Shown in pieces: positions 26,649-39,112 of a stretch of 64,000 bases of DNA; position 1 is the stretch's first letter, and each line of letters starts with the position of its first letter. The notes below the pieces were generated by a model. That model was not told the origin of the DNA, did no database searches, and saw only the letters and a program-made list of their open reading frames with translations. A program made the position numbers and the translations under genes. Source of the stretch: Mycobacterium sp. E3198 (GTDB lineage: Bacteria > Actinomycetota > Actinomycetes > Mycobacteriales > Mycobacteriaceae); the NCBI RefSeq assembly GCF_001667015.1, contig NZ_LZIS01000027.1:1-64000 (forward strand). Direction: 5' to 3'.

Positions 26649-28325
26649 ATGTCGTATGTAATCGCGGCGCCGGAGATAATGACCCCGGCGGCAACGGATC
26701 TGTCCAACATCGGCTCAGCGCTGAGCGCCGCGCAAGCGGCGGCGGCCGCCCCGACGACGGGGGTGCTGGCCGCGGCTGAGGATGAGGTGTCGGCGGCGAT
26801 TGCGGCGGTGTTGTCCTCCCATGGCCAGCAGTTTCAGGCGCTCAGTGCGCAGTCGGCGGCGTTTCATGACCAGTTTGTGCAGGCCTTGAACAGCTCGGCG
26901 GGCGCGTATGCGGCTGCCGAGGCGGCCAATGTCTCGCCGTTGCAGGCCCTGGAGCAGGACCTGCAGGCCTTCGCGACAGCCCCGGTGAAGTTTCTGACGG
27001 GGCGCCCGTTGTTTGGCGATGGCGCCAATGCGCCGGCGGGCAGTGGCCTGCCCGGCGGGGACGGCGGGTGGCTTTTCGGTAACGGCGGCAATGGTGGGTC
27101 GGGTGCTGCCGGGCAGGCCGGCGGGGCCGGCGGGGCCGGCGGCGCGGGCGGTGCTGGTGGGTGGCTGTTCGGTAACGGTGGCCTGGGTGGTGGCGGCGGG
27201 AACGGCGGGGCCAGTGGGACCTTTGGCGTGGCCGGCGGCAACGGCGGTGCCGGTGGCGTTGGTGGTCACGGCGGGCTCGTCGGCGGCGTCGGCGGCGTCG
27301 GCGGCGCCGGCGGTCCCGGCGGTGCCGGCGGGGTCGGCGGCGCGGTCATCGCCGGCTTTGCCGCGCCCGGCGGTGCCGGCGCATTGGGCGGCGCGGGCGA
27401 CGGCGGGGCCGGCGGTCCCGGCGGGACCGGCGGGGCAGGCGGGTCTCCCGGCCACGTCACGACCATCACCGTCGGCAGCTATCCGTCCGGGGTGGCGGTC
27501 AACCCCGGCGGCGACGTCTACGTCACGAACAGTGGCAGCAACACGGTGTCGGTGATCGACCCCGCCACCAACACCGTCACCGGATCACCCATCACCGTCG
27601 GCAGCTTTCCGGTCGGGGTGGCGGTCAACCCCGGCGGCGACGTCTACGTCGCTAACTATGGCGGCAACACGGTGTCGGTGATCAACCCCGCCACCAACAT
27701 GGTCACCGGATCACCCATCACCGTCGACAGTCCGTACGGGGTGGCGGTGAACCCCGGCGGCGACGTCTACGTCACCAGTACTGCCAGCGCCACGGTGTCG
27801 GTGATCGACCCCACCACCAACACGGTCACCGGATCACCCATCACTGGTTTCAGCGTTCCCTACGGGGTGGCGGTCAACCCCGGCGGCGACGTCTACGTCA
27901 CCAACGGTGGCAGCAACACGGTGTCGGTGATCAACCCCGCCACCAACACCGTCACCGGATCACCCATCACTGTCGGCAACAGTCCGGATGGGGTGGCGGT
28001 CAACCCCGGCGGCGACATCTACGTCGCCAACTATGGCAGCGGCACGGTGTCGGTGATCAACCCCGCCACCAACACCGTCACCGGATCACCCATCACCGTC
28101 GGCAGCGGTCCGGTCGGGGTGGCGGTCAACCCCAACACCGGGTACGTCTACGTCGCCAACGTTTACAACGACACGGTGTCGGTGATCAACCCCGCCACCA
28201 ACACCGTCACCGGATCAGCCATCACCGTCGGCAGCGGTCCGGGCGGGGTGGCGGTCGACCCCACCACCGGCTACGTCTACGTCACCAACTTCTACAGTGG
28301 CACGGTGTCGGTGATCAGTGGGTAG
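26649..28325 (+). CDS. PE_PGRS-type protein with C-terminal seven-repeat YVTN beta-propeller
   Basis: A 558-residue, three-part protein. Residues 1-95 are a PE domain ([20 protein letters not shown]) with the type VII secretion signal YxxxE at Y87-E91. [12 protein letters not shown] (119-128) is the PE_PGRS linker. Residues 136-268 are GGAGGxGG-type Gly/Ala repeats. From about 272 to the end are seven repeats of roughly 41 residues with the pattern [14 protein letters not shown]...[16 protein letters not shown], the YVTN/YncE-like beta-propeller. Seven repeats make a complete closed propeller. Expected to be exported by an ESX system and shown on the cell surface. AGGA lies 8 bases before the ATG. 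It has no PPE partner. Confidence 0.9.
   Translation: MSYVIAAPEIMTPAATDLSNIGSALSAAQAAAAAPTTGVLAAAEDEVSAAIAAVLSSHGQQFQALSAQSAAFHDQFVQALNSSAGAYAAAEAANVSPLQALEQDLQAFATAPVKFLTGRPLFGDGANAPAGSGLPGGDGGWLFGNGGNGGSGAAGQAGGAGGAGGAGGAGGWLFGNGGLGGGGGNGGASGTFGVAGGNGGAGGVGGHGGLVGGVGGVGGAGGPGGAGGVGGAVIAGFAAPGGAGALGGAGDGGAGGPGGTGGAGGSPGHVTTITVGSYPSGVAVNPGGDVYVTNSGSNTVSVIDPATNTVTGSPITVGSFPVGVAVNPGGDVYVANYGGNTVSVINPATNMVTGSPITVDSPYGVAVNPGGDVYVTSTASATVSVIDPTTNTVTGSPITGFSVPYGVAVNPGGDVYVTNGGSNTVSVINPATNTVTGSPITVGNSPDGVAVNPGGDIYVANYGSGTVSVINPATNTVTGSPITVGSGPVGVAVNPNTGYVYVANVYNDTVSVINPATNTVTGSAITVGSGPGGVAVDPTTGYVYVTNFYSGTVSVISG
27466..28320 (+). repeat. Tandem ~123-bp coding repeats of the propeller
   Basis: Seven tandem units inside the PE_PGRS gene, each about 120-126 bp. 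Shared blocks such as GGGGTGGCGGTCAACCCC and AACACCGTCACCGGATCACC recur nearly unchanged at the DNA level. The closeness of units 1-6 points to recent internal duplication or gene conversion. Unit 7 is truncated at the stop. Copy number could vary between strains. Confidence 0.85.
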
Positions 28326-28662
28326 TGGTGTGCCGCCCGAATTGGGGTTGCGCGGATAACGTGCGAGCTTGCGGGTGTGCGGTCCTCGTTGGGGTGGCCG
28401 TGGTCTGCTCGCCGTCGACGGCGGGCAGCAACCCGGCCGCGTAGCGCCGACGCCGACCATGATGACCTCGTGGGCCTGTGGCGGTGGTCGCGAAGCGGTA
28501 CCCGACAACACCTTGGTGTTAGCGCGGTTTAGGGGTCGCCCTAGCAACCGAACGAATTGTTCTCGTAGGCCCGTAAAGAGATCCCCTTAGGGGACACCGC
28601 CTCGCCGGCATCTAGTTCTCATCGACGAAGAAGAAGAAGCGCTGACCGCTCAGGACACACCA
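28326..28662. other. Intergenic region between PE_PGRS and glnD, no gene seen
   Basis: 337 bp between two convergent genes. Short frames on both strands (up to 110 codons) show no recognisable domain. TCCCC-TTA-GGGGA at 28583-28595 is a small hairpin that could help termination but lacks a T-tract. The composition is slightly less GC-rich towards 28500-28660. It could be debris from the event that brought the PE_PGRS gene. Confidence 0.4.
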
Positions 28663-31104
28663 CTAGCTCGCGACGACTTCTCCCGCGCCGCCCAACGCGA
28701 CCATCAGGTGCTTCTCCACCGCCGCCCGCGCATCGTCGGCGGCCTCCACGCAGAACACGTCGGCCGCCGTCGACCCGAACGTGTTGACCTTCGCCCACCC
28801 GATGTCGACCCCGGCGCGCTCCAGCGCACGCGCCAGCAGCGCGAGCAGGCCCGGCCGGTCCATGGCGCGCACCTCGACGACCAGGTGGCCGTCCGCGGCG
28901 GGGTCCAGCCACACGATCCGCGGCGGCGCGGTCGAACGCGTCACGGGGACCCCGGCCTGCACCTCCCCGGCCCGCGCGGAACCCGGCCCCGCCTCGCTGT
29001 CCCGCTTTTCCAGCGCGGCCATCACGTCGATGTCGCCGGCCAGGGCGCCGACGAACTGCTGGCGCAGCAGCTCCGGCGCGGCCGGCGAACCGAAGTGCGG
29101 TGACACCACGAATTCGGTGATCGCGACGCCCTCGTAGCTGTTCACTGTCGCCGAGTGGACGCCCAGCGAGTTCAGCGCCAGCACGGCCGCGGCCCTCGAC
29201 ACCAAGCCCCGCTGGTCCGGGGCGACCATCACGACGCGATACATCCGCGCGCTGTCGCCCGGGGTGATCTCCACGTGCACGCCCTGGTCGGCGGCGAGCG
29301 CAAGGTAGTGCGGAGTGGCCGGATCGGCCTGCGGCAGCGGCTCACCGGCCATCACCATGCGGCAGCGGCGCACCAGATCCTCGATCAGGGACGCCTTCCA
29401 GTCGCTCCACACGCCGGGCCCGGTCGCCTTCGAGTCCGCCTCGGTCAGCGCGCGCAGCACGTCGAGCAGCAGCGGATCCCCGCCCAGGGCCTCCGACACA
29501 CCCTCGATGGTCTTGGGGTCGTGCAGGTCGCTCCGGGTGGCCACCACCGGCAGCAGCAGATGGTGGCGGACCAGCTTGGACAGGAACTCGGCGTCCTTGG
29601 GCGCGACACCGAGCCTGGCGCCCATCTCGATGGCCATCTGAGCGCCGAGCACGCTGTGGTCGACTCCCCTGCCCTTGCCGATGTCGTGCAGCAGCGCGCC
29701 CAGCGCCAGCAGGTCGGGCCGGGCCACGCGGGTGGCCAGCGGGGCCGCGTTGACGGCGGTCTCGACGACGTGCCGGTCCACCGTCCACTTGTGCGCGACG
29801 TCGCGGGGCGGCAGGTCGCGGATCGCGACCCATTCCGGCAGCAACCGCTCCCACAACCCGGTGCGGTCGAGCGCCTCGATCGTCGCCACCGCGGTCGGCC
29901 CGGCGGAAAGCACGACCAGCAGGTCGTCCAGCGCCTCGCGCGGCCAGGGGGTCGGCATCTCGGGCGCGGCGGCGGCCAGGCGACTCAGCGTGGCGGCGCC
30001 GATGGGCACCCCGCTGTCGGCCGAGGCCGCCGCCACCCGCAGCACCAGCCCGGCGTCGGTCTCGGGCGCGGCGTCACGGGCGAGCACGATCTCCCCCGCG
30101 TACTCCACCACGCCCTCGTCCAGCGGTCGCCGCTTGGGCCGCCGGACCAGCGCCGACACGCCGCGCCGCGGCAAGGCGTTTTCGGCGGTCCGCAATCCCG
30201 TTTCGGCGTGGTAGGCGATGGTGCGGCCGGCGCCGGAGAGCTTGCGCGCCAAGTCGAATCGGTCGCCGATGTGCAGGGCGGCGCTGATCTCGTCGGCGTA
30301 CTGCGCCAGCAGCTGATCGCGGCCGCGCCCGGACACCCGGTGCAGCTCGGTGCGCACGTCGAGCAGCGTCAGATAGGCATCGTCGAGTGAGCCCCCCGGC
30401 GTTTCCGGGCGGGCCATGCCGTGGCGGTCGATGAGCTGGGCCACCCCCAGCGCGTTGAGCAGTTGCACGTCGCGCAGGCCGCCGCGACCCGACTTCAGGT
30501 CCGGCTCGGCGCGCTGCGCTATGCGGCCGCAGCGTTCCCAGCGGGCCGCCGTGATGTCGACCAGCTCGTCCATCCGAGAGCGAATTGCGCTGCGCCACTG
30601 CCTTCTTGCGCCGGCGATCAATTCCTCGGACAGCCGCGCGTCGCCGGCGATGTGGCGGGCGTCCAGCATGCCCAGCGCGGCGATCATGTCGGCATTGGCG
30701 ACGCCGAGCGCGCCGGACACCGTTCGCACGCTGTGGTCAAGCCGAACGTTGGCGTCCCACAACGGATACCACAGCTTGTCGGCGACCCGCTGCAGCACCT
30801 CGGCCGGCTTGTCGTCGTGCAGCAGCATCAGGTCCAGATCGGAATACGGCAGCAGCTCGTGGCGACCCAGTCCGCCGATGCCGACGATCGCGAACCCGCT
30901 GCCGTCGGAAATCCCGATCTGCTCGGCCGTGGCGGTCAGCCACGACTCGTGCAGGTCCAGCCACGCGTGCCGCAGCTCGGCCGCGTGCAGCGCCGCGCCC
31001 TCCGACAGCAGCCGACGCCGCGCGGCAGCCAAATCGCTTGCCGCGCAGGCGTTTTCTGTTCCCGCTCCAGATGACCCGGACGGGTCGGGTGGGTCCTGTT
31101 TCAT
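28663..31104 (-). CDS. glnD: Bifunctional uridylyltransferase/uridylyl-removing enzyme GlnD
   Basis: An 813-residue PII-modifying enzyme. The nucleotidyltransferase domain has [16 protein letters not shown] (77-92). The HD domain is seen at [14 protein letters not shown], and two ACT domains at the end sense glutamine (second ending [15 protein letters not shown]). In mycobacteria the PII protein is reported to be adenylylated rather than uridylylated, so AMP may be the group transferred. It follows glnB by 45 bp in the amt-glnB-glnD operon. Its 3' end is duplicated at 26320-26526. Confidence 0.96.
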   Translation of the reverse strand: MKQDPPDPSGSSGAGTENACAASDLAAARRRLLSEGAALHAAELRHAWLDLHESWLTATAEQIGISDGSGFAIVGIGGLGRHELLPYSDLDLMLLHDDKPAEVLQRVADKLWYPLWDANVRLDHSVRTVSGALGVANADMIAALGMLDARHIAGDARLSEELIAGARRQWRSAIRSRMDELVDITAARWERCGRIAQRAEPDLKSGRGGLRDVQLLNALGVAQLIDRHGMARPETPGGSLDDAYLTLLDVRTELHRVSGRGRDQLLAQYADEISAALHIGDRFDLARKLSGAGRTIAYHAETGLRTAENALPRRGVSALVRRPKRRPLDEGVVEYAGEIVLARDAAPETDAGLVLRVAAASADSGVPIGAATLSRLAAAAPEMPTPWPREALDDLLVVLSAGPTAVATIEALDRTGLWERLLPEWVAIRDLPPRDVAHKWTVDRHVVETAVNAAPLATRVARPDLLALGALLHDIGKGRGVDHSVLGAQMAIEMGARLGVAPKDAEFLSKLVRHHLLLPVVATRSDLHDPKTIEGVSEALGGDPLLLDVLRALTEADSKATGPGVWSDWKASLIEDLVRRCRMVMAGEPLPQADPATPHYLALAADQGVHVEITPGDSARMYRVVMVAPDQRGLVSRAAAVLALNSLGVHSATVNSYEGVAITEFVVSPHFGSPAAPELLRQQFVGALAGDIDVMAALEKRDSEAGPGSARAGEVQAGVPVTRSTAPPRIVWLDPAADGHLVVEVRAMDRPGLLALLARALERAGVDIGWAKVNTFGSTAADVFCVEAADDARAAVEKHLMVALGGAGEVVAS

Positions 31105-31149
31105 ACCCTCCCGGCCCGTCCGGCCTGGATCAACAAGCTACGGCTGGGG

Positions 31150-32921
<1,772 letters not shown>

Positions 32922-33001
32922 TCGCTATCTCCTCCGGTCGGCCCACGACTGGCCATCAGACACATGCCTGATGACCTGATCCAGAACCTTGCGCAATGGT
33001 T

Positions 33002-33028
33002 GTTTCCGCAATGGGGCCGCCGTGTTTC
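33002..33028 (-). promoter_or_regulatory. Possible tandem GlnR-type sites upstream of amt
   Basis: On the minus strand two GAAAC pentamers (plus-strand GTTTC at 33002-33006 and 33024-33028) start exactly 22 bp apart, two helical turns, 81-107 bp before the amt GTG. GlnR of actinobacteria binds paired boxes whose conserved half is GAAAC at this spacing. The other halves (GTnAC) are poor matches here, hence the modest confidence. Confidence 0.35.
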
Positions 33029-33063
33029 GGCGTCATTAACGTCGCGCGCGACGTGTTAGGGGT

Positions 33064-34368
33064 TCAGCCGAGCAGGGCGTCGACGAACGCGGCGGGTTCG
33101 AAGGGCGCGAGATCGTCCGGGCCTTCGCCGAGCCCGACCAGCTTCACCGGCACCCCGAGCTCCTGCTGGACGCGGAAAACGATGCCGCCCTTGGCCGTTC
33201 CGTCCAGCTTGGTGAGCACCGCGCCGGTGATGTCGACGACGTCGGCGAACACCCGGGCCTGGGCCAGCCCGTTCTGCCCGATGGTCGCGTCGAGCACCAG
33301 CAACACCTCGTCGACGGCCGCGCGCCGCGTTATCACGCGCTTAACCTTGTCGAGCTCGTCCATCAGCCCGACCTTGGTGTGCAGGCGCCCGGCGGTGTCG
33401 ACGACCACGACGTCGGCGCCGGCGGCGATGCCCTTGTCGACGGCGTCGAACGCCACCGACGCCGGGTCGGCTCCTTCGGCCCCGCGCACCACCTCCGCGC
33501 CCACCCGGGAGGCCCAGGTCTGCAACTGGTCGGCCGCCGCGGCCCGGAAGGTGTCGGCCGCGCCCAGCACGACGCGCCGCCCGTCGGCGACCAGCACCCG
33601 CGCCAACTTGCCGACGGTGGTGGTCTTCCCGGTGCCGTTCACGCCGACGATCAGCAGCACCGACGGGTGGTCGGCGTGCGGCAGCGCGCGGATCGAGCGG
33701 TCCATGTCGGGGTGCAGCTCGTTGATCAGGACGTCGCGCAGCACGGCCTTGGCGTCGGCCTCGGTGCGGACGTTGCCGCTGGCCAGCCGGCTGCGCAGCT
33801 GCGAGATCACCGACGCGGTGACCACCGGGCCCAGGTCGGCGACCAGCAGGGTGTCCTCGACGTCCTGCCAGGACTCCTCGTCGAGGTCGCCGCCGCCGAT
33901 CAGGCCCAGCACGCTGCGCCCGAGCGCGTTCTGCGACCGGGCCAGCCGGCCGCGCAGCCGCTCCAGCCGGCCCTCGGGCGGGGCGATGGCCTCGATCTCG
34001 GCGGCCTCGGGCGGCGCCTCGGGCGGGGCCTCCGGGAGGGGCCGGGCCTCCGGGACCGGCGGGGCCTCGGCCTCGCGCGTCTCGGGTTCGGGCAGTTCGA
34101 CGTCGGAGATCGTGCGCTTGGGGGCGTCGCGGGGAACGGTGGCGTCGTCGCCTACCGCGGGCAGCCCGCCGCTGTCGATCGTCGGCGCGGACTGGCTGAA
34201 GGTGATTCCCGACGACGCGGTGTACCCCCCGGAGCGGTCGAGCGCCCCAGGCTCGGGCCGGGCCAGGCTGATCCGTCGGCGGCGGTACCGCGCCAGGCCT
34301 GCGACCAGCGCGGCGATGACGAGCAGGGCTGCGACGACCGCGACGGCGATCCAAAGGCCTTGTGACAC
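33064..34368 (-). CDS. ftsY: SRP receptor GTPase FtsY
   Basis: A 434-residue SRP receptor. An N-terminal membrane helix (4-27) is typical of actinobacterial FtsY, followed by a Glu/Pro-rich acidic linker (60-130). The NG domain shows GVNGTGKTTTVGKLA, DTAGRLHTKVGLMDEL and TKLDGTAKGG. It docks Ffh-ribosome complexes at the membrane. GTG start at 34368 (MSQGLWIAVAVV). It lies 175 bp after smc on the same strand. Confidence 0.96.
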   Translation of the reverse strand: MSQGLWIAVAVVAALLVIAALVAGLARYRRRRISLARPEPGALDRSGGYTASSGITFSQSAPTIDSGGLPAVGDDATVPRDAPKRTISDVELPEPETREAEAPPVPEARPLPEAPPEAPPEAAEIEAIAPPEGRLERLRGRLARSQNALGRSVLGLIGGGDLDEESWQDVEDTLLVADLGPVVTASVISQLRSRLASGNVRTEADAKAVLRDVLINELHPDMDRSIRALPHADHPSVLLIVGVNGTGKTTTVGKLARVLVADGRRVVLGAADTFRAAAADQLQTWASRVGAEVVRGAEGADPASVAFDAVDKGIAAGADVVVVDTAGRLHTKVGLMDELDKVKRVITRRAAVDEVLLVLDATIGQNGLAQARVFADVVDITGAVLTKLDGTAKGGIVFRVQQELGVPVKLVGLGEGPDDLAPFEPAAFVDALLG

Positions 34369-34543
34369 GCTGACAATCCTTCCAGCCGCGGCTCACCCAG
34401 CGCTCATGGGGCAGTGGTCTATGTCCTTGGCGTCGCGTGTGTCGCCAGGGCGTCGGCTGTGCTCCCTCGGCGGAGAAATCGCCGAAATCCCTCCCTCAGC
34501 GCACGCGGGAAGCCGTCAGTTCACACTCGAGCGTTGTCGCGCC

Positions 34544-37500
34544 CTACGTAGAGCTGGAGACCAGCTGGTCCACCTGCTGGCCGCGCATCCGCTGGGAGAT
34601 CACCGCGGTGATGCCGTCGCCCTGCATGGTGACGCCGTACAGCGCGTCGGCGACCTCCATCGTGGGCTTCTGGTGAGTGATGATGATGATCTGCGAGCGC
34701 GCCCGCAGCAATTCGAACAGGCCGATCAGGCGGCGCAGGTTCGTGTCGTCGAGCGCGGCCTCCACCTCGTCCATGATGTAGAACGGCGACGGGCGGGCCC
34801 GGAAGATCGCCACCAGCATCGCCACCGCCGTCAGCGCCTTCTCGCCGCCGGACAGCAAAGACAGCCGGGTGATCTTCTTGCCGGGCGGGCGCGCCTCGAC
34901 CTCGATGCCGGTGGTGAGCATGTCGCCCGGGTCGGTCAGCCGCAGCCGGCCCTCGCCGCCGGGGAACAGCACGGTGAAGACTTCCCGGAATTCGCGCTCG
35001 ACGTCGGTGAAGGCGTCGCTGAACACCTGCAGGATGCGGGCGTCGACGTCGGCGATGACGTCGAGCAGGTCCTTGCGGGCGGCCCTGACGTCCTCGAGCT
35101 GGGTGGACAGGAAGTTGTAGCGCTCCTCGAGCGCGGCAAACTCCTCCAGCGCCAGCGGGTTCACCCTGCCCAGCTCGGCCAGCTCGCGTTCGGCCCGCTT
35201 GGCCCGGCGCTCCTGGGTGGGCCGGTCAAAGGGGATCGGGGCGGGCGCGTACACCTGCTCGCCGCGCTCCCGGGCCTGCTCGTACTCGGCCATTTCGAGC
35301 TCGGTCGGGGGCAGGGCGACCTCCGGGCCGTACTCGGCGATCAGGTCGGCCGGGGCCATACCGAACTGCTCGAGCACCATCTGCTCGAGCTGCTCGATGC
35401 GCATCGCGGCCTGGGCGTTGGCCACCTCGTCGCGATGCAGCGAATCGGTGAGCTGGGCCACCCGCGCGCCCAGCGCATGCACCTCGTCGCGCACCGCCGC
35501 CATCGCCGCGGTTCGCTCCTGGCGTTCGGCGACCAGCGCGTCCCGGATTGCCGAGGCCGCGGCGACCACCCGGTCCAACCGCGCCGCCAGCAGCCGCCCG
35601 GCATCGGCCACCGCGGCGGCCACGGCGGCCGCGCGCAACCGCGCCTCCCGCGCCTGCTGGGCGCGCAGCCGCGCCTCGCGCTCGGCGGCGGCCGCGCGGC
35701 GCAGCGAATCCGCCCGCCCGCGCACCGCGTCGGCGCGCTCCTCCGCGGTCCGCACCGCCAGCCGGGCCTCCACCTCAACCCCGCGGGCGTTTTCGGCGGC
35801 CGCGGCGATCTGGTGCCGGTTGGCCGGTTCCGCCGCCTGCACGTGCTGGGTCTCCTGGGCGTTGCGCAGCCGGGTCTCCAGCTCGGTGACCTCGTCGACG
35901 GTCTGCGCGCGCCCCGCTTCGAGCTCCGCGCGCTGGCGCAGCAGGCCGCTCCACTCCTCCTCGGCGGCGCGGGCCTCCTGCCCGAGGCGGCCCAGCTGCT
36001 CGTACATCGCCGAGATCGCGGTGTCGGATTCGTTGAGGGCGGCCAGCGCCTGCTCGGCGGAATCCTGGCGGGCGATCTGCTCGGTCAGCGCGCCGGACAG
36101 CGCCGCGGTCAGCTGCCCCACCTGCGCCTCGGCGGCGGCCAGCTCGGCGCCGGCCTTGTCGATTTCCGAGGTGAGCTCCAGCGTGGACAGCTTGCGGTCG
36201 GAGCCACCGCTGACCCAGCCCGCGCCCACCAGGTCGCCGTCGAGCGTCACCGCGCGCAGCCGCGGGCGGGCCGCCACCAGCTCCAGCGCGTCGCCGAGCG
36301 CGGTGACCACCGCGACGCCCGACAGCATGGCGGTCATCGCCCCGCGCAGCCGCTCCGGCGCGTCGATGAGGTCGAGCGCCCACACCGCGCCGTCGGGCAG
36401 GCCGGCGGTGGGCCCGGGTTGCTCGGCCGGCCAGTCGCCCAGCACCAGGGCCGCGCGGCCGGCATCGGCCTGCTTGAGGGCGTCGACCGCCGCACGGGCC
36501 GCGCCGAAGCTTTCCGCGGCCAGCGCGTCGGCCGCCGAGCCGAGCACCGCGGCCAGGGCCGCCTCGTAGCCGGACCGGACCCGCACGAGCTTGGCGATCG
36601 GGCCTAAAAGACCTGTGCCGGAACGGTTTTGCGTGAGCCACGCGGCGCCGTCCTTGCGCTCCAGCCCCACCGAGAGCGCGTCGATGCGGGCGCGCAGCGA
36701 GGCCACCTCCCGTTCGGCGCCGCGCTCGGCGGCCTGCAGTTCGGCGACGCGTTCGTCGGCCAGCCGCAGCGCGGCGACGGTCCGCTCGTGGTGCTCGTCG
36801 AGGCCCACCTCGCCCTGGTCGAGTTCGCCGACGCGGGCCTGCACGGTCTCGAATTCGGCGCGGGTCTGCTGGGCGCGGTTGGCGGCCTGTTCGATGCGCT
36901 CGGACAGCCGCGCGACGCTGTCGTCGATCGATTCGACCCGCGCCCGCATCGTCTCCACCTGGCCGGCCAGCCGCGCCAGGCCCTCGCGCCGGTCCGCCTC
37001 GGCCCGCACCGCCGCCAGGTGGGCCCGGTCGGCCTCGGCGGCCGCGCGCTCGCGCTCGGCCAGCTCGGCGCGCGCGGCGTCCAGGCGGGTGCGCGCGCCG
37101 TCCAGCTCGGCCAGCAGCCGCTGCTCGGTCACCTCGATTTGCCGGGCCTCGGCTTCCAGCGCGTCCGGGTCGGTGTCGCCCGTCGCCACCGGCTCGACGT
37201 CCAGGTGCTGGGCGCGTTCGCTCGCGATGCGCACCGTGGCGCCCACCCGTTCGGCCAGCGCGGACAGCCCGAACCAGGTGTGCTGGACCGATTCGGCGCG
37301 CACCGACAGCTCGGCGAGCGCCGTCTCGTGCGCCGTGAGCTCCTCGGAGGCCACCGCGAGGCGGGCGGCGGCCTCGTCGTGGTCGCGGCGCATGAGGGCC
37401 TCGGCCTCGAAGATGGCGTCGCGCTCGGTCTGCCGGCCGACCAGGTCGTCGGCGGCCAGCCGCAGCCGGGCGTCACGCAGGTCGGCCTGGATGGTCTGGG

Positions 37501-38143
37501 CGCGGCGGGCCACCTCGGCCTGGCGGCCCAGCGGCTTGAGCTGGCGGCGCAGCTCGGTGGTCAGATCGGACAGGCGGGCCAGGTTCGCCTGCATGGCGTC
37601 GAGCTTGCGCAGCGCCTTCTCCTTGCGCTTGCGGTGCTTGAGCACGCCCGCGGCCTCTTCGATGAACGCGCGGCGATCCTCGGGCCGCGACTGCAGGATC
37701 TCGTCGAGCTTGCCCTGGCCGACGATGACGTGCATCTCGCGGCCGATCCCGGAGTCGCTCAGCAACTCCTGGACGTCCATCAAACGACAACTGCTGCCGT
37801 TGATTTCGTATTCGCTGGCGCCGTCGCGGAACATCCGCCGCGTGATCGAGACCTCGGAGTACTCGATGGGCAGCGCGTTGTCTGAGTTGTCGATGGTGAC
37901 GGTGACCTCGGCGCGGCCCAGCGGGGCCCGTGACGAGGTGCCGGCGAAGATGACGTCCTCCATCTTCCCGCCGCGCAGCGTCTTGGCCCCCTGCTCCCCC
38001 ATCACCCAGGCCAGGGCGTCGACGACGTTGGACTTGCCCGAGCCGTTGGGGCCGACGACCGCGGTGATGCCGGGTTCGAAGCGCAGAGTCGTCGGCGAGG
38101 CGAAGGACTTGAAGCCCTTCAGCGTCAGACTCTTGAGGTACAC
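34544..38143 (-). CDS. smc: Chromosome segregation ATPase SMC
   Basis: A 1199-residue SMC protein, full family length. The ATP head is formed by Walker [10 protein letters not shown] (31-39) and the late signature [15 protein letters not shown] plus Walker [13 protein letters not shown]. Long Ala/Glu/Arg-rich coiled coils flank a central hinge (about 500-640, with [12 protein letters not shown] and [13 protein letters not shown]). With ScpA/ScpB it compacts and segregates chromosomes. GTG start at 38143 ([14 protein letters not shown]). First gene before ftsY, as in M. tuberculosis. Confidence 0.97.
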   Translation of the reverse strand: MYLKSLTLKGFKSFASPTTLRFEPGITAVVGPNGSGKSNVVDALAWVMGEQGAKTLRGGKMEDVIFAGTSSRAPLGRAEVTVTIDNSDNALPIEYSEVSITRRMFRDGASEYEINGSSCRLMDVQELLSDSGIGREMHVIVGQGKLDEILQSRPEDRRAFIEEAAGVLKHRKRKEKALRKLDAMQANLARLSDLTTELRRQLKPLGRQAEVARRAQTIQADLRDARLRLAADDLVGRQTERDAIFEAEALMRRDHDEAAARLAVASEELTAHETALAELSVRAESVQHTWFGLSALAERVGATVRIASERAQHLDVEPVATGDTDPDALEAEARQIEVTEQRLLAELDGARTRLDAARAELAERERAAAEADRAHLAAVRAEADRREGLARLAGQVETMRARVESIDDSVARLSERIEQAANRAQQTRAEFETVQARVGELDQGEVGLDEHHERTVAALRLADERVAELQAAERGAEREVASLRARIDALSVGLERKDGAAWLTQNRSGTGLLGPIAKLVRVRSGYEAALAAVLGSAADALAAESFGAARAAVDALKQADAGRAALVLGDWPAEQPGPTAGLPDGAVWALDLIDAPERLRGAMTAMLSGVAVVTALGDALELVAARPRLRAVTLDGDLVGAGWVSGGSDRKLSTLELTSEIDKAGAELAAAEAQVGQLTAALSGALTEQIARQDSAEQALAALNESDTAISAMYEQLGRLGQEARAAEEEWSGLLRQRAELEAGRAQTVDEVTELETRLRNAQETQHVQAAEPANRHQIAAAAENARGVEVEARLAVRTAEERADAVRGRADSLRRAAAAEREARLRAQQAREARLRAAAVAAAVADAGRLLAARLDRVVAAASAIRDALVAERQERTAAMAAVRDEVHALGARVAQLTDSLHRDEVANAQAAMRIEQLEQMVLEQFGMAPADLIAEYGPEVALPPTELEMAEYEQARERGEQVYAPAPIPFDRPTQERRAKRAERELAELGRVNPLALEEFAALEERYNFLSTQLEDVRAARKDLLDVIADVDARILQVFSDAFTDVEREFREVFTVLFPGGEGRLRLTDPGDMLTTGIEVEARPPGKKITRLSLLSGGEKALTAVAMLVAIFRARPSPFYIMDEVEAALDDTNLRRLIGLFELLRARSQIIIITHQKPTMEVADALYGVTMQGDGITAVISQRMRGQQVDQLVSSST

Positions 38144-38264
38144 GGCGAGCCAGACTACCGCTCAAATCGCCCCGGCCAGCCCCACCGGAGGGGTGTCGAC
38201 GCGCCTCAAATTTGCCTGGCGTTCACCCTGCGACGCACTGGCCACAGGGGCAACACCCGTCACG

Positions 38265-38558
38265 TCAGCGCTCGACGAATCCGTCGAACCGCTCCGCGGG
38301 TTCCGACCAGTCCGCGACAACCTTGTCCACGTGACCCGGCCGCGACGGCCACGCGGCGCCGCCCTGCAGCAGATCCAGCAGCTTCTCGCCGGCCTCGCGC
38401 GGACCTTGGGCCACCACCAGCACCCGGCCGTCGGCCTGGTTGGCGGCGTAACCCGTGAGCCCCAGCTCGAGCGCGCGGGATCGCGTCCACCAGCGAAAAC
38501 CGACCCCCTGGACGCGCCCGTGCACCCACGCGGTGAGCCGGACCTCAGGCTCCGGCAT
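38265..38558 (-). CDS. acyP: Acylphosphatase
   Basis: A 97-residue acylphosphatase hydrolysing carboxyl-phosphate mixed anhydrides. The phosphate-binding loop GRVQGVGFR ends in catalytic R22; catalytic N40 lies in GYAANQADGRV. It overlaps the upstream osmC-like gene by 14 bp in a different frame and ends 121 bp before smc, as in other mycobacteria (Rv2922A). Confidence 0.95.
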   Translation of the reverse strand: MPEPEVRLTAWVHGRVQGVGFRWWTRSRALELGLTGYAANQADGRVLVVAQGPREAGEKLLDLLQGGAAWPSRPGHVDKVVADWSEPAERFDGFVER

Positions 38559-38958
38559 CGGCGATCTCGAAGTTGACGGTGGTCCCGGATTTCAGGGTGC
38601 GCCCGACGGTGCAGACCAGGTCGACGGCCCGGTTGGCGACGACGAGCACCCGCTGCTTCTCCTCCTCGGACAGCCCGGACAGGTCCAGCTCGAGCGTCTC
38701 CTCGAGCAGCGGATAGCGTTCCTGCTCGCGGTCGGCCGGCCCGGACACCTTGATCGTCGCCTGGTAGTCGTCGCCCAGCCGGCGGGCCAGCGGCTCGTCG
38801 GTGGACATGCCGCTGCAGGCGGCCAGGGCGATCTTGAGCAGCTCGCCCGGGGTGAACACACCCTCGACGTCCTCCGAACCGACGAGCACCTGGGCACCGC
38901 GCGAGCTGTACCCGGTGTAGCGACGCGATCCGGTGCGTTCGACCCACAGTTGCGTCAT
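38545..38958 (-). CDS. OsmC/Ohr-family protein (Rv2923c ortholog)
   Basis: A 137-residue OsmC-like protein, which reduces organic peroxides using two cysteines. C48 lies in ALAACSGMS and C116 in LVCTVGRT, the usual redox pair spacing. Its last 14 bases overlap acyP, so the two are translationally linked. The ATG at 38958 (MTQLWVERTGSRRYTG) is 155 bp from the divergent deacetylase gene. Confidence 0.92.
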   Translation of the reverse strand: MTQLWVERTGSRRYTGYSSRGAQVLVGSEDVEGVFTPGELLKIALAACSGMSTDEPLARRLGDDYQATIKVSGPADREQERYPLLEETLELDLSGLSEEEKQRVLVVANRAVDLVCTVGRTLKSGTTVNFEIADAGA

Positions 38959-39000
38959 GGTTTCTTTTCTACCGGGTGGCCTTCGCGGCTACGACTTGCC

Positions 39001-39080
39001 GTTGAGTGTGTTTCCTGGGCGACCCCGCCCGGCGTGTCGCCACCCTGGGCTCACACTCGAAAGCCCTGCCCGCACACTCA
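39001..39080. repeat. Small palindromic element, copy A
   Basis: An 80-bp element that begins GTTGAGTGTG and ends GCACACTCA. TGAGTGTG (39003-39010) and CACACTCA (39073-39080) are perfect 8-bp terminal inverted repeats. Copy B (39896-39974) matches at about 66 of 80 positions, same orientation. The two flank the deacetylase gene, which lies between osmC and mutM. Confidence 0.7.
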
Positions 39081-39112
39081 TCGCCGCGGCCGCCGCGGGC
39101 ATACTGCGTTTC

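Noticed and set aside
26864-27469. Pro-rich minus-strand frames opposite the PGRS block
   Set aside because: They are the mirror of GGC/GCC-rich Gly-Ala codons and lack any start or family support.
27466-28320. Regularly spaced repeats that might be a CRISPR array
   Set aside because: The units are tandem, coding, about 123 bp and in frame; they encode propeller repeats and have no unique spacers.
28583-28595. Rho-independent terminator TCCCC-TTA-GGGGA after the PE_PGRS gene
   Set aside because: The stem is short, no T-run follows, and it is 258 bp past the stop; mentioned only as a possible hairpin.
34519-34532. Possible third copy of the 80-bp element (TTCACACTCGA before ftsY/smc)
   Set aside because: Only about ten bases match; neither terminal repeat is present.
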